This document shows, in pieces, positions 17,110-25,149 of a DNA stretch of 62,069 nt; within the stretch, counting starts at the first letter, position 1; each line of letters begins with the position of its first letter. The translations under genes and the position numbers were made by a program. The notes under the pieces are model-generated. The model saw only the letters and a program-made list of their open reading frames with translations, made no database searches and was not told the DNA's origin. The DNA comes from Gammaproteobacteria bacterium (GTDB lineage: Bacteria; Pseudomonadota; Gammaproteobacteria; Steroidobacterales; Woeseiaceae), in contig JAHHOT010000157.1 of assembly GCA_018677555.1 (NCBI GenBank), positions 1 through 62,069 on the forward strand. The letters are read 5' to 3'.

Positions 17110-18246
17110 CTATTCATAGACGAACCAAAGGGGTCCCGGATACAGCCAGGACAGGCCGCTGCGCAGCCGGTCACGCCAGTTCTCCCAGTTGTGCGCGTCG
17201 CGCGCCTCTTCGAAGCGCACATTCAAACCCTGAGCCTGGAGCCGCGGAACGAGCGAGCGATTTTCGTAAATAAGCGATTCGTAAATCCCGCAGCTCAGGT
17301 AGATATTCTCTGCGGGACAACCGGGTTGTTCGCGAAATTCGTTCATGAAACGCACGACAGGGTCGAAAACCGGGCCCCGCTGATGCCGCCCGAGGTCACT
17401 GAACGCGAATGAACCGGACTGCAGCAGGAGATTGCCGAACACTCCGGGGAAGCGCCACGCGGCATGCAGCGAAGCCACACCGCCGAAACTCGCACCCATG
17501 ATGCCACGCGCCCGGGCTTCGTCAATCAACGGATACCTTTCAGACATGAATGGCAACAAGTCTTCGGCGAGAAATTTCGCATGTCGCTCATCGCCCGCAT
17601 ATTCCTTGAGCCGATCCGGGGACTGGGTCAGCGCGACGATCATCTGCGGAATCTCGAGCGCGTGAATGAGGTTGTCGAGCACCGTTTGCAAGGACGCAAA
17701 ATTCACGTAGTCGACGCCGTCATGCACCAGCAGAAGTGGGTATTGCCTGTTCCTCCGAAACCTCGCGGGCAGGTATACCTGCACATCACGCGCCTCGTTG
17801 AACGCAGCGCTGCCGACATTGACCGTTTCGATCGCGCCTCGGCGACATTCATCGTTCGGGTAGGTCCATTCCGGACGTTCGTAGCCGTCGGCCTGGCAGA
17901 CCGAATTGGCGCCGAACGGGTCGCGGGCCACGACCTCATTTAACGGGTCGAGGATCAACTGGCGGTTGCCGTTGTTGATGACTTCGAACTTGTACTCGAT
18001 TCGCGAACCTTTTGGCAGCTCGATGGTAGCGGCCCACAGATCGGTACCGCTCAGTGGCTGAAACGGCTGCGCCGTATCCAGCCCGGCAATCCAGCAACGC
18101 AGGAACACCTCCTCGGCCTGTCCGCGATAGACGAATGTGACGTCACTGCCATCGACAAGCGGAAACCCGGTTTCGTGAATAAACGCATCAAGCTGCGCCG
18201 CATCCGGCGTGTTCTTGCGAAACAACTTTCGTAGTGCCGGGTTCAT
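17110..18246 (-). CDS. Esterase with glycogen-binding-like E-set domain
   Basis: 378 residues. The N-terminal 30-125 region is an E-set/CBM48-like sandwich (VTFVYRGQAEEVFLRCWIAG, TDLWAATIELPKGSRIEYKF, LDPLNEVVARDPFGANSVCQ), the type that precedes enterochelin esterases and glycogen-acting enzymes. The rest is an alpha/beta hydrolase with GASFGG (251-256, Ser253) and HNWENW (352-357). It has no signal peptide. The glucan-binding-like domain next to a glycogen synthase suggests an ester or acyl group on a glucan or glycoconjugate. The ATG overlaps the upstream stop by four bases. Confidence 0.82.
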   Translation of the reverse strand: MNPALRKLFRKNTPDAAQLDAFIHETGFPLVDGSDVTFVYRGQAEEVFLRCWIAGLDTAQPFQPLSGTDLWAATIELPKGSRIEYKFEVINNGNRQLILDPLNEVVARDPFGANSVCQADGYERPEWTYPNDECRRGAIETVNVGSAAFNEARDVQVYLPARFRRNRQYPLLLVHDGVDYVNFASLQTVLDNLIHALEIPQMIVALTQSPDRLKEYAGDERHAKFLAEDLLPFMSERYPLIDEARARGIMGASFGGVASLHAAWRFPGVFGNLLLQSGSFAFSDLGRHQRGPVFDPVVRFMNEFREQPGCPAENIYLSCGIYESLIYENRSLVPRLQAQGLNVRFEEARDAHNWENWRDRLRSGLSWLYPGPLWFVYE

Positions 18247-19187
18247 GCCGCGCGCAGCCGCACGATGCGCCCGTCGCGACTAAGGCGCCGCACGGAAACC
18301 GCGGTCGCAACGCGGCTGTTCCTGACCTCCAGTGCAGCGCCATTATCGAGCGCCACGCAGGTGTCCGGGGCAAACCGGCGACAAAGAAGCTCGATGCGCG
18401 AGCGGTCGCGTTCCTGCAGGCGGTGTGACGCGTCCGGGAAATAAACATGGCCGCTCACAAGACCGCAGCCGGTCCCGAATATCTCCGCGTCGCGGCGGCC
18501 TTGGGGACTCCGGTCATGGAACAATACGACGCGCTCGGCGAGCACCATGGCGCCAGCCGACCATGCAACGACGTGGCGATTTGCGAGCAAGCTGTCGACG
18601 CCGAAAAGCCGCAGGCGATTGAGCAACACCGCCACGTTGCCGCCGCTGATCAATACCACGCTGCAACCGTTGATGACCTCACGAATTTCTTCGTGATGCC
18701 TTGCAAGCAGCGGGCTTGATGTCACATTGAACTGCTCACCGAATGGCCTGCCGATAGACTCGGTTCGATGCAGGTGGTGCCGATCCAGCGCGCGAAGCTG
18801 TGCGATCGCGTGGCGTTTCTCCGCCGCGACCATGGCGGCATCACCATCGGCGCGCAGTGTGTGACGCGCGGCAACAGCCAGCTGTTTCAGGCGCAGCCGA
18901 TACAGTCGCTGCTGCTCCTTGAGACGGTTCTGCCGCTCGCGGTGCGCAGCGGCAAGTGCTTCGTCTGTCCGGAATACGTCGTCGGCGCGCGCGTAAAGAC
19001 GCAAATCCACGAGTGGCCTACCGACAATTTCCCGCAGGGTGTCGATATCGTTTTCCGCTTCCTGCCAGCCTGCCGTTATCGTTGCGAACGTGCCCTCCGG
19101 CAAACCAGCTGCCATCATCGCCGCATCGATGTTGTGGGCCGGACTCTGCGGGCCAAGGATAAGTCGCATGCACTGTTCGGTGCTCAC
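18243..19187 (-). CDS. S51 / cyanophycinase-like peptidase
   Basis: 314 residues. SVVLISGGNVAVLLN (176-190) and the nucleophile elbow VVAWSAGAMVLAERV (206-220, Ser210) match the S51 fold of peptidase E and cyanophycinase, in which a Ser attacks isoaspartyl or Asp-Arg peptides. HVYFPDASH and LDNGAAL are candidate further active-site strands. A long Arg/Glu-rich helical insert (about 75-140) sits before the catalytic core and is unusual. The ATG overlaps the upstream ligase stop (ATGA). A peptidase among ATP-grasp ligases points to trimming or turnover of the peptide product. Confidence 0.7.
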   Translation of the reverse strand: MSTEQCMRLILGPQSPAHNIDAAMMAAGLPEGTFATITAGWQEAENDIDTLREIVGRPLVDLRLYARADDVFRTDEALAAAHRERQNRLKEQQRLYRLRLKQLAVAARHTLRADGDAAMVAAEKRHAIAQLRALDRHHLHRTESIGRPFGEQFNVTSSPLLARHHEEIREVINGCSVVLISGGNVAVLLNRLRLFGVDSLLANRHVVAWSAGAMVLAERVVLFHDRSPQGRRDAEIFGTGCGLVSGHVYFPDASHRLQERDRSRIELLCRRFAPDTCVALDNGAALEVRNSRVATAVSVRRLSRDGRIVRLRAA

Positions 19188-20407
19188 GCAAGCTCCACGC
19201 GAATCAGCTTCACGATTTCGGACAGCGAGTCCTCGACCACGCTGGTTTCCGGATGGCGAACAATGACGTAACCGTCGCCCTCGTAGCTATCTGACGGCGG
19301 CTGACCCTCTCGCGGCAGCTTCGCTTCGACCACGAGCTCGCCGAAACGCCGCTGCGCCTCGTCGAGGCCATGAATTGCACGCACTCGCCCCCGGCCCTGG
19401 CCGCGAATGTAGGCTGCACCTGCGGCATAGCGGCGAGGCGGCGGATCGAATTCATCGAATACGACCAGCCTCGGCCAGGCCTTGTAGAAATCAATGTCAT
19501 GCGCATAGGACAGCAACGAGGTAATTTGCGCCCCCGGCGGGCGGGCGCCAACCTCCGAGATCGCAATGCGCCCGTCCATGAGACGAAACCACTCCATGTG
19601 ACTCAAGCCGTTTTCCAGTCCAAGCGCATGCAGGCCCGTTTCTGCCGCCGCACGGATCGGATCGAACTCACTGCCGCTGATGTCCCGCGGCAGCAGCACG
19701 CACCACTGTATCCATGGATTCTCGAGGACTTCGAGTGGCGAAGGTACGTAGCGCGATATCGAGTGCCAGACGAGCTTGCCGTCCAACATGACACTGTCGA
19801 ATGAGAACTCCGTGCCACGCACGAACTCTTCGTACAAGCTGGGATGGTTCGGGTCTGGCGCATAGCGCCCGAGAAACCGTTCCAGCTGTTCGTCGCTGTC
19901 GACCCGATACGTCGCCTTACCACCCGCTCCGGCCGGCGGCTTCACAACCAGCGGATAACCGACATCGCGCGCGAACACACGGGCAGATTCGGGCTCAGCG
20001 ACCAGCGCATGCCGCGCGCAGGACACACCCGCATCGCGCAGGACGGTCTTCATTCTTGCCTTGTCACGGAAATTTCTTGCCGCCTCGGGGTCGAGGCCAT
20101 CGATGCCAAGCGACTCGCGGGCGATCGCCAACGGAACCTGAAGCTGTTCCAGCGTCGCAATATACCGTCGAGCCTTGCCAAAACGTTGCTGCAGCTCGTT
20201 GGCCGCTTGCGCCAGGTTGCCGGGGTCCAGAGCATCGCCGACGCGCCAGTGACCGGCGATGCGTTCGCGGATGTCCGCGGGAAGGTTGTCGACCGGGTCC
20301 TGGCTGACCAGCGTCAGGTCGACCCCGGGCAAATGCGACGCGCCGCGGACGAATCGCAGCGTCGCGTCCAGAAAAAACGGGGCAGCGAATATCACGTGAG
20401 TAGCCAT
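19184..20407 (-). CDS. ATP-grasp carboxylate-amine ligase, paralogue 3
   Basis: 407 residues from ATG 20407; an upstream ATG at 20452 adds an unaligned stretch. The N-terminus MATHVIFAAPFFLDATLRFV aligns with paralogues 1 and 2, and the core has VVKPPAGAGGKATYRV, EEFVRGTEFSFDSV, SHMEWFRL and ISEVGARPPGAQ. It heads the minus-strand operon that continues with the S51 peptidase, the glucan-binding esterase, the RimK-like ligase and the second esterase. It is divergent from the amidohydrolase at 20684. Confidence 0.87.
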   Translation of the reverse strand: MATHVIFAAPFFLDATLRFVRGASHLPGVDLTLVSQDPVDNLPADIRERIAGHWRVGDALDPGNLAQAANELQQRFGKARRYIATLEQLQVPLAIARESLGIDGLDPEAARNFRDKARMKTVLRDAGVSCARHALVAEPESARVFARDVGYPLVVKPPAGAGGKATYRVDSDEQLERFLGRYAPDPNHPSLYEEFVRGTEFSFDSVMLDGKLVWHSISRYVPSPLEVLENPWIQWCVLLPRDISGSEFDPIRAAAETGLHALGLENGLSHMEWFRLMDGRIAISEVGARPPGAQITSLLSYAHDIDFYKAWPRLVVFDEFDPPPRRYAAGAAYIRGQGRGRVRAIHGLDEAQRRFGELVVEAKLPREGQPPSDSYEGDGYVIVRHPETSVVEDSLSEIVKLIRVELA

Positions 20408-20575
20408 AGCAACGCGAGTGTACCCGTAATCGTGCTCAGCTGCGTGGCGCATTGCGGCTCACCAAACCGTTGTAGATTGGAGGTTTGCACGCGCATTGCC
20501 GCCGTCTGTTGCGTTCAGTACGCCTGGCCGATTTATTGTGAGGTATCCGGATTCCCTGAGCACAAGGCTGCGACG

Positions 20576-20597
20576 ACACCTGCATAATTGCAGGTGT
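20576..20597. promoter_or_regulatory. 9-bp perfect inverted repeat in a divergent promoter region
   Basis: ACACCTGCA (20576-20584), TAAT spacer, TGCAGGTGT (20589-20597). It lies in the 276-bp divergent region between the ATP-grasp operon (start 20407) and the amidohydrolase (20684). There is no T-run after it, so an operator is more likely than a terminator. The regulator is unknown. A ribosome site AAAGGAG (20672-20678) precedes the amidohydrolase ATG. Confidence 0.35.
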
Positions 20598-20683
20598 GCA
20601 AGTATTCTATAAGCGCTTCAAACCATTCGAATATCGCAGGCATCTAAGCGAATACCACGGGCCTGATGTTATAAAGGAGTGCC

Positions 20684-22177
20684 ATGCGAGTTGTCTTCAT
20701 CGCGGCGCTGGCTGCATGCGTTTTTCAAGGCTGCACCAGTGATGATCGCGCGACCGGCGCTGCAGACCTCCTGTTAGCCAATGTTGTTGTCATATCCCCG
20801 GGCGGCGTCCCATCGCCGCGCATGGACGTCATTGTCGAAAACGGCCGCATTCTCTCCGTGGAGAAATCTGCACCACGTCGGAGCGGATTTGCAAGGAAGA
20901 CTATCGACGGCTCTGGAAAATTCCTGATTCCCGGCCTCATCGATGGCCACACCCACTTGAACGAAGTCCCGGGTATGAATTTCGAACACGAGCGCAGCTA
21001 CCCGGACATCTCGTCGGCAGCACGAAGTCAGATTCCGCGAAGTTACCTGTACCATGGGTTCACCACGGTTGTTGACTTGAATTCAACGCCCGGCGTCATC
21101 GAGCAATGGAATTCCCTCGCGGTGCGACCGCAAGCCTACTTTTGCGGCGCTTCGCCGGTGTTCGACGGCTACCCGATGAGCTGGATGCCGAAACCGGCCC
21201 GCTACGACATCATGCCGTACTTCCTGTTCGACGAGTCCCGCTCCGCGGAATTTCCCGAGGGTTTTGATCCGTCGCGCCACACACCGACAGCGGTTGTCGA
21301 TCGAATTCGCGCTGACGGCGGAATATGCGTCAAGACGCACTATGAACGGGGATTCGGCGGGCGCGGCGATCTGCCGGTGCCGACAGCCGCGCTCGTCAAA
21401 GCGCTCGTCGGAGCTGCTCATGCCAAAAAACTCCCGTTGCTGATGCATGCCAACTCGGAGTCTGCGCAGTCATTCGGGGTTGATACGGGAATCGACGCAT
21501 TCGCACATGGAATGTGGACCTGGAACGATCGTTTGCTAACGGAGATTCATACCGACATCGAAGAAATCGTCAACCAGACGATTGTACGAGACATTGCGCT
21601 GCAGCCGACAATTCAGGTTCTGTACGGTGAACAGGATATTCACAACCCGGATTACCTGGACGATCCGCGGCTGAAACGGGTATTGCCGGGCGGACTTATC
21701 GACTGGTATCGAACTGATGACGGGCAGTGGTGGCGACGACGCATGCTGCAGGTTCCGATCGTGTCTCAGCTCGTGGAACAAGGGCTGTGGCAGGAACTTG
21801 ATGCACCGCCCATTGCCCGGGTCTCCGCGGTACTTGAACACTTCGCGAGCAATGGCGGACGCCTGCTGTTTGGCAGCGATACGCCAAGTGATCCGACGTT
21901 TGCGAACCCGCCCGGGTTGAATGGACGTATGGAAATGGACCGGTGGATCGCTGCATCCGTAACCCCGGAACAGCTGTTTCTTGCAGCCACCGTAAACAAC
22001 GCGAATTTCTTCGGCCTGGGTGACGAGATCGGCACGATTGAAGCTGGCAAGCGGGCCGATCTGCTATTGCTCGGAGAAAACCCGCTGGACAGCGTTTCCG
22101 CCTACGACACTATCGAACAGGTCATACTGCGGGGCGTGGTATTGCATCGGTCTTCCCTGGCTGCCGACGCGGACTGA
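20684..22177 (+). CDS. Amidohydrolase lipoprotein (imidazolonepropionase-like)
   Basis: 497 residues. A lipobox (VFQGC, Cys17) places it on a membrane outside the cytosol. The metal-dependent amidohydrolase motif is FLIPGLIDGHTHLNE (His89, His91), later metal ligands come from LPLLMHANSESAQ and AFAHGMWTWN, and LLFGSDTPSDP gives the final Asp. The C-terminal IEAGKRADLLLLGENPLD is typical. Ribosome site AAAGGAG with ideal spacing. Secreted amidohydrolases of this type hydrolyse amides, lactams or dipeptide-like substrates; this one could act on an excreted product but there is no proof of a link to the adjoining ligase cluster. Confidence 0.88.
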   Translation: MRVVFIAALAACVFQGCTSDDRATGAADLLLANVVVISPGGVPSPRMDVIVENGRILSVEKSAPRRSGFARKTIDGSGKFLIPGLIDGHTHLNEVPGMNFEHERSYPDISSAARSQIPRSYLYHGFTTVVDLNSTPGVIEQWNSLAVRPQAYFCGASPVFDGYPMSWMPKPARYDIMPYFLFDESRSAEFPEGFDPSRHTPTAVVDRIRADGGICVKTHYERGFGGRGDLPVPTAALVKALVGAAHAKKLPLLMHANSESAQSFGVDTGIDAFAHGMWTWNDRLLTEIHTDIEEIVNQTIVRDIALQPTIQVLYGEQDIHNPDYLDDPRLKRVLPGGLIDWYRTDDGQWWRRRMLQVPIVSQLVEQGLWQELDAPPIARVSAVLEHFASNGGRLLFGSDTPSDPTFANPPGLNGRMEMDRWIAASVTPEQLFLAATVNNANFFGLGDEIGTIEAGKRADLLLLGENPLDSVSAYDTIEQVILRGVVLHRSSLAADAD

Positions 22178-22226
22178 GCACGCTGGTAGTTTGCGCCGGC
22201 GCAGCCGCGCGCTGCCTGATTGTCGA

Positions 22227-23519
22227 CTAGAGCATGAACGCGAGCAATGTCGCGGTACCGAGGAACGAGAAAAAGCCTGCAACGTCGGTAACGGTCGTCA
22301 GAATGATCGATGCTGCTGTGGCCGGGTCCTGTCCAGCCCGGATCAGTATTATCGGCACAACCGCACCGGAAATGCCGGCGGCGATCATCGACATGATCAT
22401 CGCAACTCCAATAACGATAGCGAGGCCGACCGACTGGCTCCACGCAAACACCGCGATACCGCAGGTGAACGCGAGTGCAACGCCGTCGATCGCGCCAACC
22501 TGCAACTCCTTCCACAGCACCTTGCGCCATTCGCGTGTGCCGATCTCGCGCAGCGCGAGGCCACGCATCGTCACGGCAAGTGCCTGCGAACCGGCGTTCC
22601 CGGACTGCCCCGCTACCACCGGCAGCAATACGGCAAGCGCCGTAAACTGTGCGATCAGCGACTCGAAAATGCCGACGACAGCAGCGGCAAGAAACGCAGT
22701 AAGCAGATTGATATGCAGCCAGGGCAGGCGCCGCTTCACCGAGAACACAGCCGGTGACAAGGCCCGCTCGTCAACGCTGACGCCAACCATTTTCTGCATG
22801 CTCTCGATCGCCACGGTTTCGATCGCCTCGAACAGTCTCTGGTAGCGAACGACGCCAAGCAGCCGGCCCTCGACGTCGACAACCGGAAGCGAATCGACCC
22901 GGTACTTGTCCAGTAACTCGACGACCTCGCTGCGAGGCGTGGTAGCGAGGATGCTTGCATCGACGTCCTCGAGCAATTCACTCAGAAGCTGGTCGGACCC
23001 GGCCATCGCCATCGTTTGCATGTCCACCCGGCCGACGAGGTGATTGCCGCGATCCACAACGTAAAGCGTTCGTGTGCGACGTGCTCCCGAACGGCGCAGG
23101 ATATCGAGTGCCTGCGCAACGGTCATGTCGACGCGAATCGTGTCGTAGGGGCGCTCCAGCAGCCGACCGGCGGAGTCTTCATGGAAGTGCTGCAAGCGCT
23201 GCAGGTCACTGCGCACGGAATTGGGCAGAGCCGCCATCAGCTGTTCGCGGGCATCCTCTTTCATGCCGGCGAGCAGTGCGAGCGCCAGCCGTGGCGATGC
23301 GTCCTGCAGCACCGCTTGCTGTTGTTCCTTGCTCAGAGCGCTGAACAACGCGAGGGCTCGCCCTCCGGACATATAGTCCATGCACTTGACCAGCATGGCC
23401 GGATTGATTGCCGCGATATGCTCACGCAACACGCGTTTCGGCAGTTTCTCGATGCAACGCGCGGCGTCGGCCGGCCGTTCGCGCAGGTAAGTTTCCTTGA
23501 GCGCGGCCTGCAGGTTCAC
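22227..23519 (-). CDS. mgtE: Magnesium channel MgtE
   Basis: 430 residues, the usual length. A cytosolic MgtE N-domain (about 1-125) with the helical superhelix, a CBS pair (about 130-250; LYVVDRGNHLVGRVDMQTMA, SLPVVDVEGRLLGVVRYQ), a linking helix and five membrane helices (about 280-430) with the pore phrase VVAGQSGNAGSQALAV. MgtE lets Mg2+ in and is gated by Mg2+ bound to the N and CBS domains. A GTG start overlaps the stop of the preceding gene (GTGA), so it is coupled to the soluble MgtE-like protein. Confidence 0.93.
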   Translation of the reverse strand: MNLQAALKETYLRERPADAARCIEKLPKRVLREHIAAINPAMLVKCMDYMSGGRALALFSALSKEQQQAVLQDASPRLALALLAGMKEDAREQLMAALPNSVRSDLQRLQHFHEDSAGRLLERPYDTIRVDMTVAQALDILRRSGARRTRTLYVVDRGNHLVGRVDMQTMAMAGSDQLLSELLEDVDASILATTPRSEVVELLDKYRVDSLPVVDVEGRLLGVVRYQRLFEAIETVAIESMQKMVGVSVDERALSPAVFSVKRRLPWLHINLLTAFLAAAVVGIFESLIAQFTALAVLLPVVAGQSGNAGSQALAVTMRGLALREIGTREWRKVLWKELQVGAIDGVALAFTCGIAVFAWSQSVGLAIVIGVAMIMSMIAAGISGAVVPIILIRAGQDPATAASIILTTVTDVAGFFSFLGTATLLAFML

Positions 23520-24334
23520 GACGATGGTTTCCGTGAGAGAAAGCTCGCAAGCACCGTATCCAGGAGGTACATGAGATCGATCAACAGGTTGAAGAACACA
23601 CCGCTCGGCCCACCGGCCTCGCCGGCCTGCCCACTGGCGGCACGGAATACTTTTTCCCGAGACACGCCGCCCAGAATTCGCTGCCGATGATCCACGACCG
23701 GCAGCCAGTTACGTGTATGCCACACCTCGTCCTTCGCAACCTCCGCAATCGGCACCTCGGGCCTCACGGCCTTTAGCCCGATCACATAGTCGCCAACGAT
23801 GCCAGTGGGCGGATTACTCATTAACAAATGCCATCGGTCGAGCATTCCCTGGTAGCGGCCGGTTTCATCGACAACAACGAGGGGACCAGGTTCGTCCGCA
23901 TCAGCTTCTCGCAACTCCGCAAGCACGTCCGCTGCGAGGGAATTCGAACTGAAGCGCAAAGGAATGTCACCGACCAGTGCGCCAACGCTGTGGGAGGGGT
24001 ATCGCTGGTGCTGCATGAGGCGGCGCCTGCGCCCACGGTCGGTAATGGACTCGACAAGCGCAAGACGTCGTTCCCGAGGCATGCGGCTGAGCAAATTGAC
24101 GGCTTCATCGAACGGCGCATCCGCTAGCCACTGTGCAGGTTGGTGTTGCCCGGAATCCACTAACTGCAGGATTCGCGCCGCGGGTAGCCGCGAAATTATT
24201 CCCGCTTTGCGCGCTGCTGGTAAGCTTTCGATGATTCGCGAGCTTTCCTCGCTGTCGCCGCGCCCGAGCACTCGCGCGAAGGAATCCGGAAACCGGGTTG
24301 CGAAATCGAGGCTCAGGGGATCGATCTCAGTCAT
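23516..24334 (-). CDS. Soluble MgtE-like N-domain plus CBS protein
   Basis: 272 residues from ATG 24334; the frame stays open upstream to 24466, but that part overlaps the channel gene. It repeats the front of MgtE: an N-domain with helical repeats (ADAPFDEAVNLLSRMPRERR) and a CBS pair (VVVDETGRYQGMLDRWHLLM, LPVVDHRQRILGGVSREKVF) and then only one short hydrophobic stretch at the very end (FFNLLIDLMYLLDTVLASFL). No pore. It probably forms the gating ring of a heteromeric MgtE or tunes its neighbour. The stop overlaps the mgtE GTG. Confidence 0.8.
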   Translation of the reverse strand: MTEIDPLSLDFATRFPDSFARVLGRGDSEESSRIIESLPAARKAGIISRLPAARILQLVDSGQHQPAQWLADAPFDEAVNLLSRMPRERRLALVESITDRGRRRRLMQHQRYPSHSVGALVGDIPLRFSSNSLAADVLAELREADADEPGPLVVVDETGRYQGMLDRWHLLMSNPPTGIVGDYVIGLKAVRPEVPIAEVAKDEVWHTRNWLPVVDHRQRILGGVSREKVFRAASGQAGEAGGPSGVFFNLLIDLMYLLDTVLASFLSRKPSS

Positions 24335-24335
24335 T

Positions 24336-25091
24336 TTATTCTGCCGCCGGCTTGTGCAGCACGCTCGTTTCAGCCAAACGCGCGGCCGGTACCCGCACAA
24401 TGCCCTCATCGTTTGCGATATCGATGCCGGTTGCGTGGATGTCGACAACCTCGCCCTCGACTGCATCGACGCGAATGCGGTCGCCGACCGCCAGTCGCGA
24501 CAACTCCCTCCGCGCCAGCAGATTCGCGACGTGCTGCCGCGACCCCAGGGCGAACGCGAGCATCAGCCCACCGCCTGCCACGGCAATGACGATCAGCATC
24601 AATTGCGTAACGAACGAAATATCGACATCGATATGCTGCAGTCCCATGACCACGGCGACGATGAGGATTGCGCCGTAGAGCATGCGCGGCGCGAGCGAGC
24701 TGGCTGTCATGTCTTCACTCAGATTGGCCACAACGTGACTGACAATGAGCCCCACGACATGTCCTGCCACCACGATCATCAGACCAACCAGCAGTTGCGG
24801 CACGAAGGTGATGACGGCGTTCAGCATCGTAGCGATCCCGCCAATACCCAGCACACGCAGCGCGTAGGAAATGGCGAGGATGATGACCATCCAGAAGACG
24901 ATGGTTCGCGCAATCCGGACAAGCCGAGGCGAGATGACGCTCTTCTCACTGGTCGTGAGCCTCGCCGTGCGCCTGTCGAGAAAGTCGAGTATGGCGCCCA
25001 CGGCTACGCTGAGGAGCCGCGCGGCGATGACGCCAAGGACGAGGATTGCGACTGCAACCAGTTCGTCCCGCGCGGCGAGTGCATCAAACAT
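24336..25091 (-). CDS. MscS-like small-conductance mechanosensitive channel
   Basis: 251 residues. About four to five membrane helices (LVAVAILVLGVIAARLLSVA, TIVFWMVIILAISYALRVLG, ITFVPQLLVGLMIVVAGHVV, GAILIVAVVMGLQH, LMLIVIAVAGGGLMLAFALG) and a short beta domain (LAVGDRIRVDAVEGEVVDIH) that replaces the full MscS vestibule. LGSRQHVANLLARRE resembles the pore helix of MscS-like conserved-TM-helix proteins. It is one base from the next gene (the stop TAA is followed by ATG). A role in osmotic or ion balance beside Mg2+ transport is plausible. Confidence 0.78.
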   Translation of the reverse strand: MFDALAARDELVAVAILVLGVIAARLLSVAVGAILDFLDRRTARLTTSEKSVISPRLVRIARTIVFWMVIILAISYALRVLGIGGIATMLNAVITFVPQLLVGLMIVVAGHVVGLIVSHVVANLSEDMTASSLAPRMLYGAILIVAVVMGLQHIDVDISFVTQLMLIVIAVAGGGLMLAFALGSRQHVANLLARRELSRLAVGDRIRVDAVEGEVVDIHATGIDIANDEGIVRVPAARLAETSVLHKPAAE

Positions 25092-25149
25092 AGTCCGACC
25101 AGTATCTGCGTGTAGAATCGTCCGATCAAGTCATTGTTTTGAGCTATCG

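Noticed and set aside
9540-20407. Cyanophycin synthesis locus
   Set aside because: There is an S51-like peptidase but no two-domain cyanophycin synthetase; the ligases are single-domain ATP-grasp enzymes.
9540-20407. Nonribosomal peptide or polyketide cluster
   Set aside because: No adenylation, carrier, condensation or ketosynthase motif is visible; amide formation is by ATP-grasp enzymes.
24871-25149. Upstream extension of the CNNM gene
   Set aside because: It overlaps the divergent MscS-like gene and adds a low-complexity Arg/Ser-rich stretch; METLVWVGIFVCL is the natural start.
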